Assembly (NCBI RefSeq): GCF_947507565.1
Contig: NC_089180.1
Coordinates: 3,038,001 to 3,102,000 of the forward strand
Direction of reading: 5' to 3'
Source of the DNA: Oscarella lobularis
Taxonomy: Eukaryota; Porifera; Homoscleromorpha; Homosclerophorida; Oscarellidae
DNA: 64,000 nucleotides
Each line of letters starts with the position of its first letter. Within the stretch, counting starts at the first letter, position 1. Positions 25,215 through 35,892 of this stretch are shown here, piece after piece. Position numbers and translations under genes: made by a program. The notes beneath the pieces are model-generated. The model saw nothing but the letters and a program-made list of their open reading frames with translations, did not search any database and was not told where the DNA came from.

Positions 25215-25350
25215 AGTGCGATAGGTGCAAGGGCCGTCTTGAAGGCCTCAACTGGAGGTGCAGGAAATGTGGGGTGGCATGTGACCTATTTTGCGCTTTT
25301 CTGGAAATTCGGGTTCAAAAGACAACGGCTGCGCTTCGTGTGGTCGGTAA
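25215..25350 (+). other. Cysteine-rich zinc-finger-like fragment
   Basis: The strand reads ECDRCKGRLEGLNWRCRKCG, VACDLFCAF, and after a one-base shift GCASCGR. The spacing C-x2-C..C-x2-C-x3-C-x3-C..C-x2-C looks zinc-binding. No flanking exon or start is evident and I do not recognise the family. Confidence 0.35.
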
Positions 25351-25847
25351 GGTAAGAATTAATTAAATCATTTTAAAGCGAAAGGGCTAAACCTACGTTT
25401 TCGCCCACTCGCGGTAAGTTTTTCTAATAGTTCCTGCAGAATGGAAGTGATCAAGATTTTTAAAAGATCAAATAGCAACGCCAAAGTATCTTGATATTGT
25501 CTCTGAAATAGGGGTTATCCAAATTATCAAATGGAAAAGAAACTGTATTTAATTATTAAAGTAGTAAGGTTTTTGACATTTTTTCCCACCACCGTAATTC
25601 CAATGATTCTGAACAATTTCCTGTCATTTTTGAGAAATGGGTCAAAAAAGAAAAACACGCACACTTCAAACGGTTGCTTAGGGTTTGTGTCAAAGTAAAT
25701 ATTGATGGAGAGGTTAAACAAAGTTTTCAGCATATGATTGACAAGCAGGAGGCTTTACAATGATATTTTCTGTAGTACAGTGTTGGTACTCTATACGATT
25801 AATTAAATGTACTACCGAACTTTGTAGTGATTCACCTTGCCGTACTG

Positions 25848-26880
25848 TATGTCTGACCACGACACAGCCTCTGACGCTTCCGCGCCAAAACGACAGCATC
25901 TGCGACCTTCAAGCTCTCGTACGAGAAAGACTATTAGACGTGAAGCGAACCCCCGATGGGAACCGCGACACGCCCAGGGGCCCGATGGTCACCTAGAATC
26001 AGCGATCGCTAGCCTACACAAACCGCATTGCTTGCAAGAAGCACCGAACCGATCAAAGTCGTCTAATCGCTCTAATAGTAGCGACGGCGGAGCTTTTCGA
26101 TGGCGCAGGCAAGAATAAGAAGATCGCGCGATTGGCCACCAAATACACTCACCCGTCTCTTGCAGCGTGACAACGATTTTCTCATTCGAAACACAGCGAG
26201 CAGAGGAACAGCAAGCAAGAGAATTAGTCCGCGGTGTTTCTTTCGCAAGGGCGTAGACGTACTTTTCGCGAAAGCAAATCAGCGTTTCGCGATCAAAATC
26301 CGTAACAAAAGAAAACAAACAAAAGATCTACGACAAAAAAGGAAAAGTAGAGAGAGAAACTTGCATGAGCGCCGTCGGAGCGCGTAGCGTTCATCGCTTA
26401 CCGTCGATTCGCAACGCGAGCGTTCGACGAAATGAAATCGCGAATGCGCGACAAAAAACGGCGGAGCCGAACGACGGACAAAAGCTGCGCGACACGAGAT
26501 TCGTCCGCGTCCGATTGCGCGGGCTCGTCCGATCGAAAAGGAGTCGTCGACGGACGCAGAAAACGGTCGACTAAAAGACAGGACGGCGCTTCGATTACCG
26601 TGAAGTTCGAAGAGGCCGGTGATCGGAGAGAAGCTGCGCGACACGAGCGTTCTCTCGGCGGCGTGAGTCGTTGACGACAACAAAAACACGGAAAAGAGAA
26701 GGAAGCCAACAAAACGATCGATCTGCAAAAAGAAGCCGACGTCAGCAACAGGTGAATTTCCGATTTCGAAATGACAAAAGCTTTCGCCGTCTGAAGCACT
26801 CACCGTCGAGTTTGGAATTGCGTAACGGCGCAGAGACGGTGAGCGACGCGACGCCTCTCTGGTTCGATGCGCGCGCTGGG
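25848..26880 (+). other. Basic, Arg/Ser/Lys-rich low-complexity region, possible exon
   Basis: From an ATG at 25848 the frame gives MSDHDTASDASAPKRQHLRP and continues about 90 codons. Beyond 26118 several frames on both strands stay open, because the DNA is rich in CGA-type codons. The product in each + frame is arginine-rich (for example RMRDKKRRSRTTDK). It could be part of a host nuclear protein gene, but no domain is visible and frame choice is ambiguous. Confidence 0.25.
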
Positions 26881-27247
26881 CGAAAAAGCTGTAGAACGAC
26901 GGTATTGCGAACTAAACTAAACTACGCGTCTATCTCAGATCATAAAATCAACGTTGGTACGTCATTTTGGCGTCTTTTTTCCGAATTTTTGGATCACGCC
27001 AAGGTGACTTCTTTTAGATTTCGTACGCCCATTTCCTTACAAAAGAAATTGCTGCTGAATATCTCTTTAGCATTGTGTAGGAAGCAGTCAGGCAGATTTA
27101 ACTATTGGTACTGATGGTGCTGTCAATCACGGAAGGCGTGTTGAAACTGCTTGCGAAAATGTTTGCCTAGCAAACCTGCAATTTGGCCAAAAGTATTGAA
27201 ATTCGAGAGCGCAGGCGAGTTTATGACAGCGGCAGCTGCAGCGGTTG

Positions 27248-27781
27248 CTAAACGTGTAAAGAAAACGAATTAAGGTCTTGGAGAAGACGTATCACAAGCA
27301 GACAAAGTTTTTGTAATTGATGAGAAAAATAATCGTTCAGCAACAGGCTGTTCTGATCCGTTATTTCCCCGGCAAATGAATAATACTTGGTATTCTGCGC
27401 TAGCCATTTCTCCCTCGGTAAAGTGGCGATGAGATGGCAATCTGGATCGGATGTCTGCGCGTTCTTGATTTTCTTGAGTTTCTCCAGCGTAGCTAGAAGA
27501 TCAGCGAGGACAACGTCGAGATACGCGTCAGCTTCGATGTTTAATTCCGCGGCGGCGAAATTCAAATTTGAAAGTGGAGCCCGGGACAATGTATCGGGTA
27601 CATACAACCTTGATCCTGGGATGTGACAAATCGTTAAATGATAGCAAGTGAACGCGAAGCGAAAGCGTTGCACTCCTAGTGGCAGCTCGTCAATTTGTCG
27701 TTTAGGATATGCTCTTGCTGAAACTAAAGAAGCCATTTGTGCCGTTATTGAAGGCGACGATGTTGTCATACGCTTCCTCAC
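27248..27781 (-). pseudogene. Ty3-type pol fragment after RNase H
   Basis: The minus frame reads LPLGVQRFRFAFTCYHLTIC then HIPGSRLYVPDTLSRAP, the conserved end of RNase H in a Ty3/gypsy polyprotein. A linker with SDPDCHLIATLPREKW leads towards the integrase and then the frame ends. It is open for 177 codons but truncated at both ends. Confidence 0.75.
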
Positions 27782-27943
27782 TAACAGGAGGAAGCCAGTG
27801 AGGTCGACTGGAAATCAGAAACAGTCATAGAACAAGTTACAAATTCAGTTTCAGTAAAGCTAAGTACCCTCCAAATCACTTTGTCTTACAAATCTTTTTT
27901 TGAGCAGAGTTGCAGTTATACGGCAAAGGCCCTGCCCGCACTG

Positions 27944-28506
27944 GTTGCTAACAAATATAAACGTTAATCAGGGGAAAGGCAACTACACAATTTTTAGTGT
28001 TGTATTTATGTATTAGAACGGAAAATCTGTTGGGTTGAGGGCCTCACGCACGTTTCGAGGAATGCTTGATAGTCATCTAAAGAAATGAAATAAATCGATT
28101 GCACTTTTAATACATGAGATGACTTTTAAATAAACAATTAATGGTAAAAGATTTTTACCAAAAACCGTGGTCATCACTGCGTGTGAAGGGGTAGCAAAAC
28201 AATGCGCTGAAGCCTATTGCAATTACACTATCGGAGGACTAAGAAAATCTTTCCTTATGCTCTAGACGTTGTTTGTTTAGATCTTTAATTATAGAAATTG
28301 CGCTGACGGCTCAAAGAATATGAAAGAGCTGGTATGGATAAAAAACGGCGACCTTGAAGCGAAGTAGACTGTCAACGTGTTTAGACCACACAAGAGAATA
28401 CCAACGGAAAACGATACCTGATTTATACACGTTACGCTAGCACCTCTCATTAAATAAATAAACCGTTTGTCATGTAAGTCTAATCTTGAGCAACTTTGTT
28501 CCTCAA
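27944..28506 (+). repeat. 5'-truncated copy of the Ginger-like element 3' part (copy 2)
   Basis: Closely matches 5780-6345, including the transposase C-terminal codons. Here they contain an in-frame stop and an altered start of the segment. The break at 27944 and the common 3' limit make this a separate truncated insertion. Confidence 0.75.
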
Positions 28507-28544
28507 CTGATGCTGGGTGCTTCCTCTCCTTCCGAATCGCGTTA

Positions 28545-29402
28545 CAGTGGAACCTCGGTTAACGGCCACCTTGATAACACGGCCACCTTGTTATTCCGGC
28601 CAATATTTTGTGTCCCGGACGATCTTAGTACAATCTGTTTACATTTTTACCTGATAATACGGCCACCTCAATAATACGTATTGCGGTCACTTTTTCGCGT
28701 TCCTAACACATTTTTTCACTCTTTATTGCGGCCACAGATTTATGTTTTTTCATTAAGACGACACAGTAGATCCTTTCGCCGACTTGTTAGAAGAGGAAGT
28801 GAGGAGTCTTCCGCTCTGCAAACACTGGTTAGCCAGATTGATCCTACTGTATTCGGTAAGGAGTACGTTAGGAGCGACGACGAGGTTGCCACCTGCGCAA
28901 CAATTGATGAGAGCGATTGGAGAAAAAGTCTTCTATCTCTAGCGGTAGAAAAAGTAACAACAAAAAGAATACATTTTGACGACGAGCAAATAAACGATGA
29001 AGATTCTGATGACGAAGTGGAGGAGATAGAAAAATGCGCCATCATTTCTTATAGCCAAGCCATCTCCGTTGCCCTTCAACTTGTGCAGTTTGCCGATGAA
29101 AGGGGAGATGAAGTCGTTGGAAGCGCAGCATTTGATCTAGCCACAAAACTGAAGGAATCGAAGCTGAACTGCTCCCGTGTTTACTTTACAAAATTGCATT
29201 GACTGCTCTATCTTTATGTTGCCTTATTTTTGTTTTGATCTGTAGACGTTGTCCTTTTCCCTTGGTGGTCAAACATAGATTTGGTTTGAGCAGTGGTTTG
29301 AGCCCGCTTTAGACTAACGCACGTTAACGGCACTTTTTAATAAAACGGCCACCTTCGTAAAGCGGCCAATGATCTTCGCCGAAGGGTGACCGGATTAACA
29401 GT
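28545..29402 (+). mobile_element. Internally deleted pogo/Tigger-like element
   Basis: It starts after a TA with CAGTGGAACCTCGGTTAACG, followed by repeated GATAACACGGCCACC-type units. It closes with AAAACGGCCACCTTCGTAAAG..GACCGGATTAACAG-TA in inverted sense. These are Tigger/pogo-style ends with TA target sites. About 860 bp remain, holding only the C-terminal part of a transposase. Confidence 0.68.
28740..29202 (+). pseudogene. C-terminal remnant of a CENP-B/Tigger-like transposase
   Basis: The frame carries DDEVATCATIDESDWRKSLL, an acidic run (NDEDSDDEVEEIE) and IISYSQAISVALQLVQFADE. These fit the tail of pogo-type transposases: a short block after the DDE domain, an acidic stretch, and a helical end. 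The CENP-B DNA-binding and DDE domains are missing, so it cannot transpose by itself. Confidence 0.55.
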
Positions 29403-29524
29403 ATATCCCAAAATGGAATCAGGTTAATATTCATTACTTCTACGTCATGTTAAGGGTGCGCTACTTCAAGTTCGCGCGTGCTGTTCGCGCGTGCTGTTGA
29501 AAGGGCGCATCCTTTTTCTTTGCC

Positions 29525-30110
29525 ATGTTTCCTTGCACAAAGTGCGAAAAAACGTACAGCGATCAGAAAGCTGTCAATCGCCATCGCCGGATAGCTCATG
29601 AGAAAGCAGCGTTTTACAGCGGTCGATTTTGCTGCCCATTGGGATGTTCAATGCTGTTATTTCGTAAAGCTACTAATTTGTTTGCTCACACTAAAGAAAA
29701 CCATGGTGACAATTTAGGTAACTTTCCTACAAAAAATATATTTTTAAAAATTTTTAATGCATTAGGAGAGACTGTGGTACATTTTAAGAATACGAATGAT
29801 TTTAAGTGCTGGAAGGATAACGTCGAAAAGAAAAGCAGATAAAAGTATGTGAAGAGTACTGGAAAAAGCCTGTCGACGAAAGGTTTTCGTTTTGACAAAA
29901 CCTTTTTGCATTTTAAAAACTTCGTCGTACCGGCAAGTAGGAAAAGACGCCGTCAATTACTTCGTCTGCTGTAGAGACGGGACGTCAATTAAGAATACCT
30001 GGACTGAACGCAAACAGTCGCAAAAAGGCCAGGAGCAGCATTACGTCCATCGAAGAAAATTGGAGAGACCTGTTTTGCAAGAATGCACATGACGTAACAT
30101 TCAGACAGTT
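29525..30110 (+). pseudogene. C2H2 finger plus transposase-type N-terminal region (MULE-like)
   Basis: ATG at 29525 opens MFPCTKCEKTYSDQKAVNRH, a clear C2H2 finger, then FCCPLGCSMLLFRKATNLFA HTKENH as a second. NDFKCWKDNVEKKSR follows, resembling the F..W...E segment before the WRKY/FAR1-like part of MULE transposases. After a shift, YVKSTGK continues, and the 29892-30092 region retains degenerate coding. The catalytic domain is absent, cut off by the DIRS copy at 30241. The MULE assignment is inference from the layout. Confidence 0.4.
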
Positions 30111-30240
30111 CCGTATCTGTTTGGCACATTCCAACCTCACTCCGACCATGACAACTGAGAGGATCCCGTTTCTGTATTTTCGATCCCAGAGAATATTAAA
30201 GAAAACGTACGCCAGAAAAGATCGGCATTCCCTTAGAATA

Positions 30241-31181
30241 AATTATTGGAGGTCAGAGCAATGCACGCTATCCGGCGTCCGCGCGCGGGCTGCTGCCAGT
30301 GGGCGGTTCAAACACGCCGATGCGTCGATACCGTCGGATCTTGCAGGCGAAGCGCGGTTGTAGTAAACCTCAACGAAGATGTTTCCGTGCGCGCGCGACC
30401 ATTGACTGCTTGGGTTCGCCGCCGCCAGCCGACGAAAACGCTCGTTGTAGCTGCGCCAACCTAAACCGCCGCGCGTCTCCGCGAGGCGCACCACGATGCG
30501 TCGATATGCCAGCAGCTGGAGCGCGTCCTCCGGAAATTTCGCGCATCGCACGATAGCGTACGCGGCGAAGCACCGTACCCACGCTGTAATGTTGGGTACT
30601 TCCTTCCGTGCGCGCCGCAAGCTTAGCACTAGGTCGCGGAACGGGGCAAACTCATCCACCTGCCGGCATTCGATGTTCTCCGGGAGTAGCTCCCCCAGGT
30701 CGAAAAATTCTTTTGTCTTGATGCGCGCGACGAACTTGCCCGGGATCGCCACTTCTTCGTCAAGGAGGTACGCCGATGGCGTCGCCGCCGATTTCGCCGC
30801 CGCTCCTTTTAGGGCTTCCGCCAAAAACGAAATAGCCTCCGATTTCTTTGCTCCGCTACGCTCTCCGCGCGCGCCGACGCCCAGCGCGCTCGATGCGCTG
30901 CCGATTGTGCCACCCGCCGCCTTGTTACCGCTGCCGCCCGCCGCGCTCTGCGGCGTACTCGCCTGCACGCCGCTGCTCGCACAACCATCTGCCGCCACGA
31001 CGACATGGGAAATCTGATCCGCCAGCGGTAAACCGTCAGCACCTGCCGCACCTTAATTAGCACCGTGACCCGCCATCGCGTTCCCCAACCGCCAGCTGGG
31101 CCCGACCGCCTTTCACCGTAACCCGTTGGAGCGCTCGATCTGAGTGCCGCTGCCTTCGGCTTTGCGCGATCGAGCCCCCAT

Positions 31182-31212
<31 letters not shown>

Positions 31213-31630
31213 GCGTTGTTTCTTTGCCCGCCTTTACCTGTATTCTGTCCGACGTCCGTTTCCGCCCGCTGTGCAAGCGTTCCGTCGCCGGTTGGCGCAG
31301 CCGGTTGCGTCGGGCCGATTGCCGCTTGCTGTGCCTAGGCCTGCGGCGCGCCGGTGGCAGCAGCAAGCGTTAGGAGCTGCGAGAATTCGGCGTTGCCCAT
31401 CGTCCATGATGGTTGGGTCCGCTCTCCCTCTTGGGCCAGGGGCGGGGGGATCGTCGCCGATTGTTCGTCAGTCGTCATCGAAAAGAAAGAAGAGCAAAAA
31501 CACCGACGTGCGTTGTTAAGAGATAGAGAAAAGAAAAACGTGCCCGTCGCTGTAGCTTCGAACGGCGTCTGCAGCCGCGCATGCCTTGCTGCGCAACGTC
31601 ATTAACGGCGGTTAACTAGCATTAACCTTC
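30241..31630 (-). mobile_element. DIRS/Ngaro retrotransposon, copy B (5' part only)
   Basis: It repeats, head to tail, the 5' leader and gag N-terminus of copy A (about 34490-35795) with few differences. The gag frame runs from an ATG near 31010 to the break at 30241 and lacks the zinc-finger end, RT and recombinase. A long C homopolymer sits in its leader (31183-31208). The copy ends abruptly against unrelated DNA. Confidence 0.72.
31183..31208. repeat. Poly-C tract in the DIRS leader
   Basis: About 26 consecutive C on the + strand (G on the element's sense strand). The same place in copy A (35386-35392) has only seven, so the tract expanded in this copy. Confidence 0.85.
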
Positions 31631-31989
31631 ATTAATGACGGGTCGCTCGCTCTGCCGAATCCGGAAGAGTCTGCTGTGCGGGGGCGTGACCGCATCACGT
31701 GACGAGCCCGCCTGCGTCACGTAACGCCCCCTGCCTGGCGTTGCAGACAGCGCCGAGGCAGGGAGGTGGCCCGAAGGCAAAGCCACCGACCCATCCTGCC
31801 TGCCTGCCTAGGCGCGTCCCCTTCGCTATGTGTTCTACCCACGACGCGCGTGCCTGCCTACGTGTCTTCGCGCATGCGCCTGTCGCCTTTATTAAAATCT
31901 CGTCAATTAGCCGCTAGCGCCGCGTCGTTCCAGGTTCGCCTTCACTCGCCAAGCGTTTGTACGAATTTCTTTTCTATCGTCCCAGTGCC

Positions 31990-32820
31990 CGGATCGCTTC
32001 TTCCCTCTTTCCACTTCTCGCCGCCGCCGTTGCCGCTCTGATGCGTAAGCTGTGGCCTGATACTCGATCGGCGGGCATCCCTCTCGCTGTCAGCGCGCTT
32101 CGTATCGCCTACGCAAAATGACGAGGCGTCAGCGGGTCCCCCCTGGGGAATTGGAAGAGCGGGCCCTCGCCCGCACCCCGCCGCGCCATGTATCTGTATC
32201 AGCGCCGCTACGGGACATCGCCCCGCATGTTCTCGCCCCAAGAACACGTACGCTCCCTCGCCGAATTGATCCGTTTTTGATGTGTAGCCTTGCCCAGGTC
32301 GGATCCTGTCGATTGTCGACCGCCACGTTTGACGCGGTTAGATTCCGATGAGGGCGGAACTCGCCGGGTGTCGATACAAGAAACTCAGCCGTGCGCAAGC
32401 AGCCGTAGAAACCAACGCAAACCGCTTCCCAGAGCATCGCCGATTCATAGCTGCTACGGCTCTTCTTCCACTCCTCTCGCACGCACTCCAACATTTTTTT
32501 CGTCGAACGGGAGGCGAGTATCACCTCCGCCGGCTCCCCGTTCCGCCTGCTCCCTTTGAATCCCACGCACGACAAGGGACAGCCGCGGCGGCCGTGGGGT
32601 GAGAGGGTCCCCGCAGTCCCTCCTCCACGTGAAGGTTGCGTACCGCCGACAGGTAAGCTCGTATTGTCGCAGCAAGCAGACCCTCTTCAGCGAGAGCAGC
32701 TGCAAATAAGCATAGTGTATTTTCGTTAGTAGGCAATCCAGTGATCCCCGCGCGCTCGCAGAAGTCAAGATAACGGCGTTGTCCTGCGATCGCCATGTGA
32801 CCAGCGTACGGCGAAGCCTC
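31990..32820 (-). pseudogene. DIRS/Ngaro tyrosine recombinase
   Basis: The N-terminal SAM-like half is visible as QRRYLDFCERAGI, LCLFAAALAEEGLLAATIRA and YLSAVRNLHVEEG. After a frameshift comes AVCVGFYGCLRTAEFLV, the Arg box. GRCPVAAL follows in another frame. The final HxxR and Tyr boxes are spread over degraded frames around 32000-32060. It should catalyse integration of the circular cDNA, but at least three shifts break it here. Confidence 0.7.
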
Positions 32821-34140
32821 TCCAAGTGCCCTCCGTCACGTCTAGGGCTCTACAGCCCCATGATCCCGACGCGTCCGTTTGCAGCCTCGCGCGAGGAGGG
32901 CCAAAACCGAGAGACGCGATCAAACCGCGCCCATTCCACCGATCAGCATAGGCTGACCACCACTCCAAATCTTCTCTCGCCTCCCGGCTAAAACGGACCA
33001 GGTGGTGCAGCCGTTTGGGGATCCGCGACAGGTTGATGAGCCGGCGCAGAAAGGCCCGTCCCAGCGTTATGACGGTCGCTGCATGATGTAGCACTCCAAT
33101 CAGTGACCGCAGCTCGCGCTTTGTCCATGCCCTCGACCATCGTATCGATCGCCTCCGCCAGCTTGGCACGCAGTCTCCCGAGCTTAGCGGGTTGCAGGCG
33201 CAGCTCACCGCGGGCCGAATCGATCTCGATGCCCAAGAAGTCCAGGACTGTAGCGGGGCCTCCCACCTTGTGCATTGCCACAGGCATCCCCAGGTCGCGA
33301 CATGCCTCTAGAGCAATCCGCAGGCTGTCGCCGCACTCGCTGGTATCCGCTCTCCCAACGAACAGAAAATCGTCCAGGTAGTTGATTCCCATTGCAACTC
33401 CCCGCTCCAGCATGATCCATTGCAGCGCGTCAGCGACCGCGGAGAAAATCTTTGGAGCCGAGCGTAGACCAAACGGGAGAGCCGCGTCAAGCCATACCTC
33501 CTCCCGCCATCGCACGGCCAGCAGCGGCCGATTGGCGGGGTGCTCCGGCACCATACGATATGCCGACGTGAGATCCAGCTTCGCGAGGCGTGCGTTTCTC
33601 CCCGCCGCTAGCACCAACAGGGCTGCATCGTCCACTCTTGTATAATGCACGGACGAGAGCTCCGGGCTAATGCCGTCGTTCACGCTCAGGCCATCAGGCG
33701 CGGACAGATTGACAATCAGGCGCCATTTTCCGGGCTGATGCGGTTTTGGGATTACGCCGAATGGGCTCACGTGGCACCGCAGCCCCGCCGGCGGCGGCCC
33801 CACTAAGCGTCGAGCGTGCACCCCGCCCTCCAGGTATTCGTGAACAACCGCCGCGTTGGCTCGCGCCGAGCCCACTGCGTAAACCGGAGCCTCCCGCAAA
33901 GCCAATGCAGAATCCGCCTTCGAGGCCTGTACAAATGTATTCCGCAAACGATCGGTCTGGATGTGACGCGAAGTCGCGACGCCACTGCTCAACGCGGACT
34001 GGTGACGACGTCGCCCGTAGCTCGTGCGAAAGCTCAGTCTCCGCCGCATCGCTCCTAACGCACGCGTCAAGCGCCTTCAAGTCCGCCCGATAGCGGTAGC
34101 GACCGCGGAAGACGTTGCATTCAGGCGCTGTGATCCCTTC
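32770..34140 (-). pseudogene. DIRS/Ngaro reverse transcriptase-RNase H
   Basis: The N-terminal part WRRDFASHPDRSFAEYI and GLEGGFCIGF lies in one frame. Near 33895 the reading moves to a second frame with HVSPFGVIPKPHQPGKWRLI, LDLTSAYRMVPEH and the polymerase site YLDDFLFVG (about 33380). After another shift near 33110 the RNase H follows (TDASGSWGC, Asp at about 32890). YLDDF in this setting, and the neighbouring recombinase, identify a DIRS/Ngaro RT rather than a Ty3 one. Frameshifts inactivate it. Confidence 0.8.
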
Positions 34141-34267
34141 TGTCTCGCCTGTGAGGACAGAGCGCACGTCAACACAAACCCTTCACGGCAATCTTATCCC
34201 TTCCACAACTCACACGTACCCACATAACTACCCAACACATTTGTTCATGCAACTTTTGCCGCCGCGT

Positions 34268-35215
34268 CTACTCCTTGCTTTTTACGCTGCGCCGCACCGG
34301 TGAGCGCTCGCGCTGAGGAAGACGCTCACCGGCATCCGCGCGCGTGCACACCGACGACGCTTTGTGATCATCGCCGCATTGCAGGCAAACGTGGCGAAAA
34401 CGACATGCCGCGCCGAACCGGCACCTGGCGCTGTTGTTCCAGTCGAGACAGACGCCGCTTATAGGCGCTCGTGCTCCTCTCTCCGGCGTCCTCGCGCGGG
34501 CTGCTGCCAGTGGGCGGTTCAACCACGCCGATGCGTCGATACCGTCGGATCTTGCAGGCGAAGCGCAGTTGTAGTAAACCTCCCCGAGAATGTTTCCGTC
34601 CGCGCGCGACCATTGACTGCTTGGGTTTGCCGCCGCCAGCCGACGAAAACGCTCGTCGTAGCTGCGCCAACCTAAACCGCCGCGCGTCTCCGCGAGGCGC
34701 ACCACGATGCGTTGATATGCCAGCTGCGGGAGCGCGTCCTCCGGAAATTTCGCGCATCGCACGATAGCGTACGCGGCGAAGCACCGTACCCACGCTGTAA
34801 TGTTGGGTACTTCCTTCCGTGCGCGCCGCGAGCCTAGCATCAGGTCGCGGAACGGGGAAAACTCATCCTCCTGCCGGCATTCGATGTTCTCCGGGAGTAG
34901 CTCCCCTAGGTCGAAAAATTCTTTTGTCTGGATGCGCGCGACGAGCTTGCCCGGGATCGCCACTCCTTCGTCAAGGAGGTACGCCGATGGCGTCGCCGCC
35001 GATTTCGCCGCCGCTCCTTTTAGCGCTTCCGCCAAAAACGAAATAGCTCCCGATTTCTCCGCTCCGCTACGCTCTCCGCGCGCGCCGACGCCCGGCGCGC
35101 TCGATGCGCTGCCGATTGTACCACCCGCCGCCGCGCTACCGCTGCCGCCCGCCGCGCTTTGCGGCGTACTCGCCTGCACGCCGCTGCTCGCCACCATCTG
35201 CCGCCACGACGACAT
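34268..35215 (-). CDS. DIRS/Ngaro gag-like protein with CCCH knuckle
   Basis: The frame opens with MSSWRQMVASSGVQAST (ATG at 35215; the open frame extends upstream but without another clear ATG). It encodes about 315 residues: an Ala/Gly-rich N-terminus, a central helical region (FFDLGELLPENIE, VPNITAWVRCFAAYAIV) and a C-terminal zinc-binding end. The end reads CLDWNNSARCRFGAACRFRH, that is C-x8-C-x5-C-x3-H, followed by C-x2-C-x4-H-x5-C. This layout is usual for the first ORF of DIRS/Ngaro elements, thought to bind the element RNA. The frame is intact, unlike the downstream genes. Copy B carries a truncated duplicate. Confidence 0.75.
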   Translation of the reverse strand: MSSWRQMVASSGVQASTPQSAAGGSGSAAAGGTIGSASSAPGVGARGERSGAEKSGAISFLAEALKGAAAKSAATPSAYLLDEGVAIPGKLVARIQTKEFFDLGELLPENIECRQEDEFSPFRDLMLGSRRARKEVPNITAWVRCFAAYAIVRCAKFPEDALPQLAYQRIVVRLAETRGGLGWRSYDERFRRLAAANPSSQWSRADGNILGEVYYNCASPARSDGIDASAWLNRPLAAARARTPERGARAPISGVCLDWNNSARCRFGAACRFRHVCLQCGDDHKASSVCTRADAGERLPQRERSPVRRSVKSKE

Positions 35216-35799
35216 GGGCAATCTGATCCGCCAGCGGTAAACCGTCAGCACCTGCCGCACCTTAATTAGCACCGTGACCCGCCATCGCGTCTGCCAGCTG
35301 GGCGCGCCCGCCTTTCACCGTAACCCGCTGGAGCGCTCGATCTGAGCGCCGCTGCCTTCGGCTTTGCGCGACCGGGCCCCCATCGCCCCCCCTGTTGCGT
35401 TGTTTCTTAGCCCGCCTTTACCTGTATTCTGTCCGTCGTCGCCCGCTGTGCAAGCGTTCCGTCGCCGGTTGGCGCAGCCGGTTGCGTCGGGCCGATCGCC
35501 GCTTGCTGTGCCAAGGCCTGCGCCGCGCCGGTGGCAGCAGCAAGCGTTAGGAGCTGCTAGAATTCGGCGTTGCCCATCGTCCATGATGGTTGGGTCCGCT
35601 CCCAGGGGCGGGGGGATCGTCGCCGATTGTTCGTTAGTCGTCATCGAAAAGAAAGAAGAAGGAAAACACCGACGTGCGTTGTTGAGAGATAAAGAAAAGA
35701 AAAACGTGCCCGCCGCTGTAGCTTCGAACGGCGTCTGCAGCCGCGCATGCCTCGCTGCAGACGTCATTAACGGCGGTTAACTAGCATTAACCTTCATAA

Positions 35800-35892
35800 A
35801 ATTTATGACGCCACTAATGCACTCGCGTACTTTAAGCGGTGGGAGGCTCTGCATGATGGCAACACGGTGAACACCGGGCCATCATTCTCTAG
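35800..35892 (+). mobile_element. Helitron 3' end (family 1), truncated copy
   Basis: Ends ..CCATCATTCTCTAG followed by T. The hairpin at 35853-35885 (ATGATGGC..GCCATCAT with CGGTG..CACCG inside) precedes CTAG by three bases. A 3' hairpin plus CTAG next to T is the Helitron 3' signature. Only about 90 bp are kept. Confidence 0.8.

Larger units (their letters stand above)
31990..35795 (-). mobile_element. DIRS/Ngaro tyrosine-recombinase retrotransposon, copy A
   Basis: On the minus strand the order is leader, gag (35215-34268), reverse transcriptase with RNase H (34140-32770) and tyrosine recombinase (about 32820-31990). These retrotransposons integrate with a tyrosine recombinase rather than a DDE integrase and usually make no target duplication. 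GC is clearly higher than in the flanks. The RT and recombinase regions contain frameshifts, so the copy is not autonomous now. A Helitron 3' end abuts its 5' side at about 35800. Confidence 0.82.

Noticed and set aside
26279-26803. Minus-strand Ser/Arg-rich frame of 174 codons
   Set aside because: Opposite frames are equally open because of CGA/TCG-rich DNA, and no domain is visible.
30809-31366. Open frames opposite or beside the DIRS gag (for example minus 31366-30809, plus 30496-31017)
   Set aside because: They arise from high GC and arginine/alanine-rich reading of the same DNA. The gag frame is supported by homology between the two copies and by the zinc knuckle.
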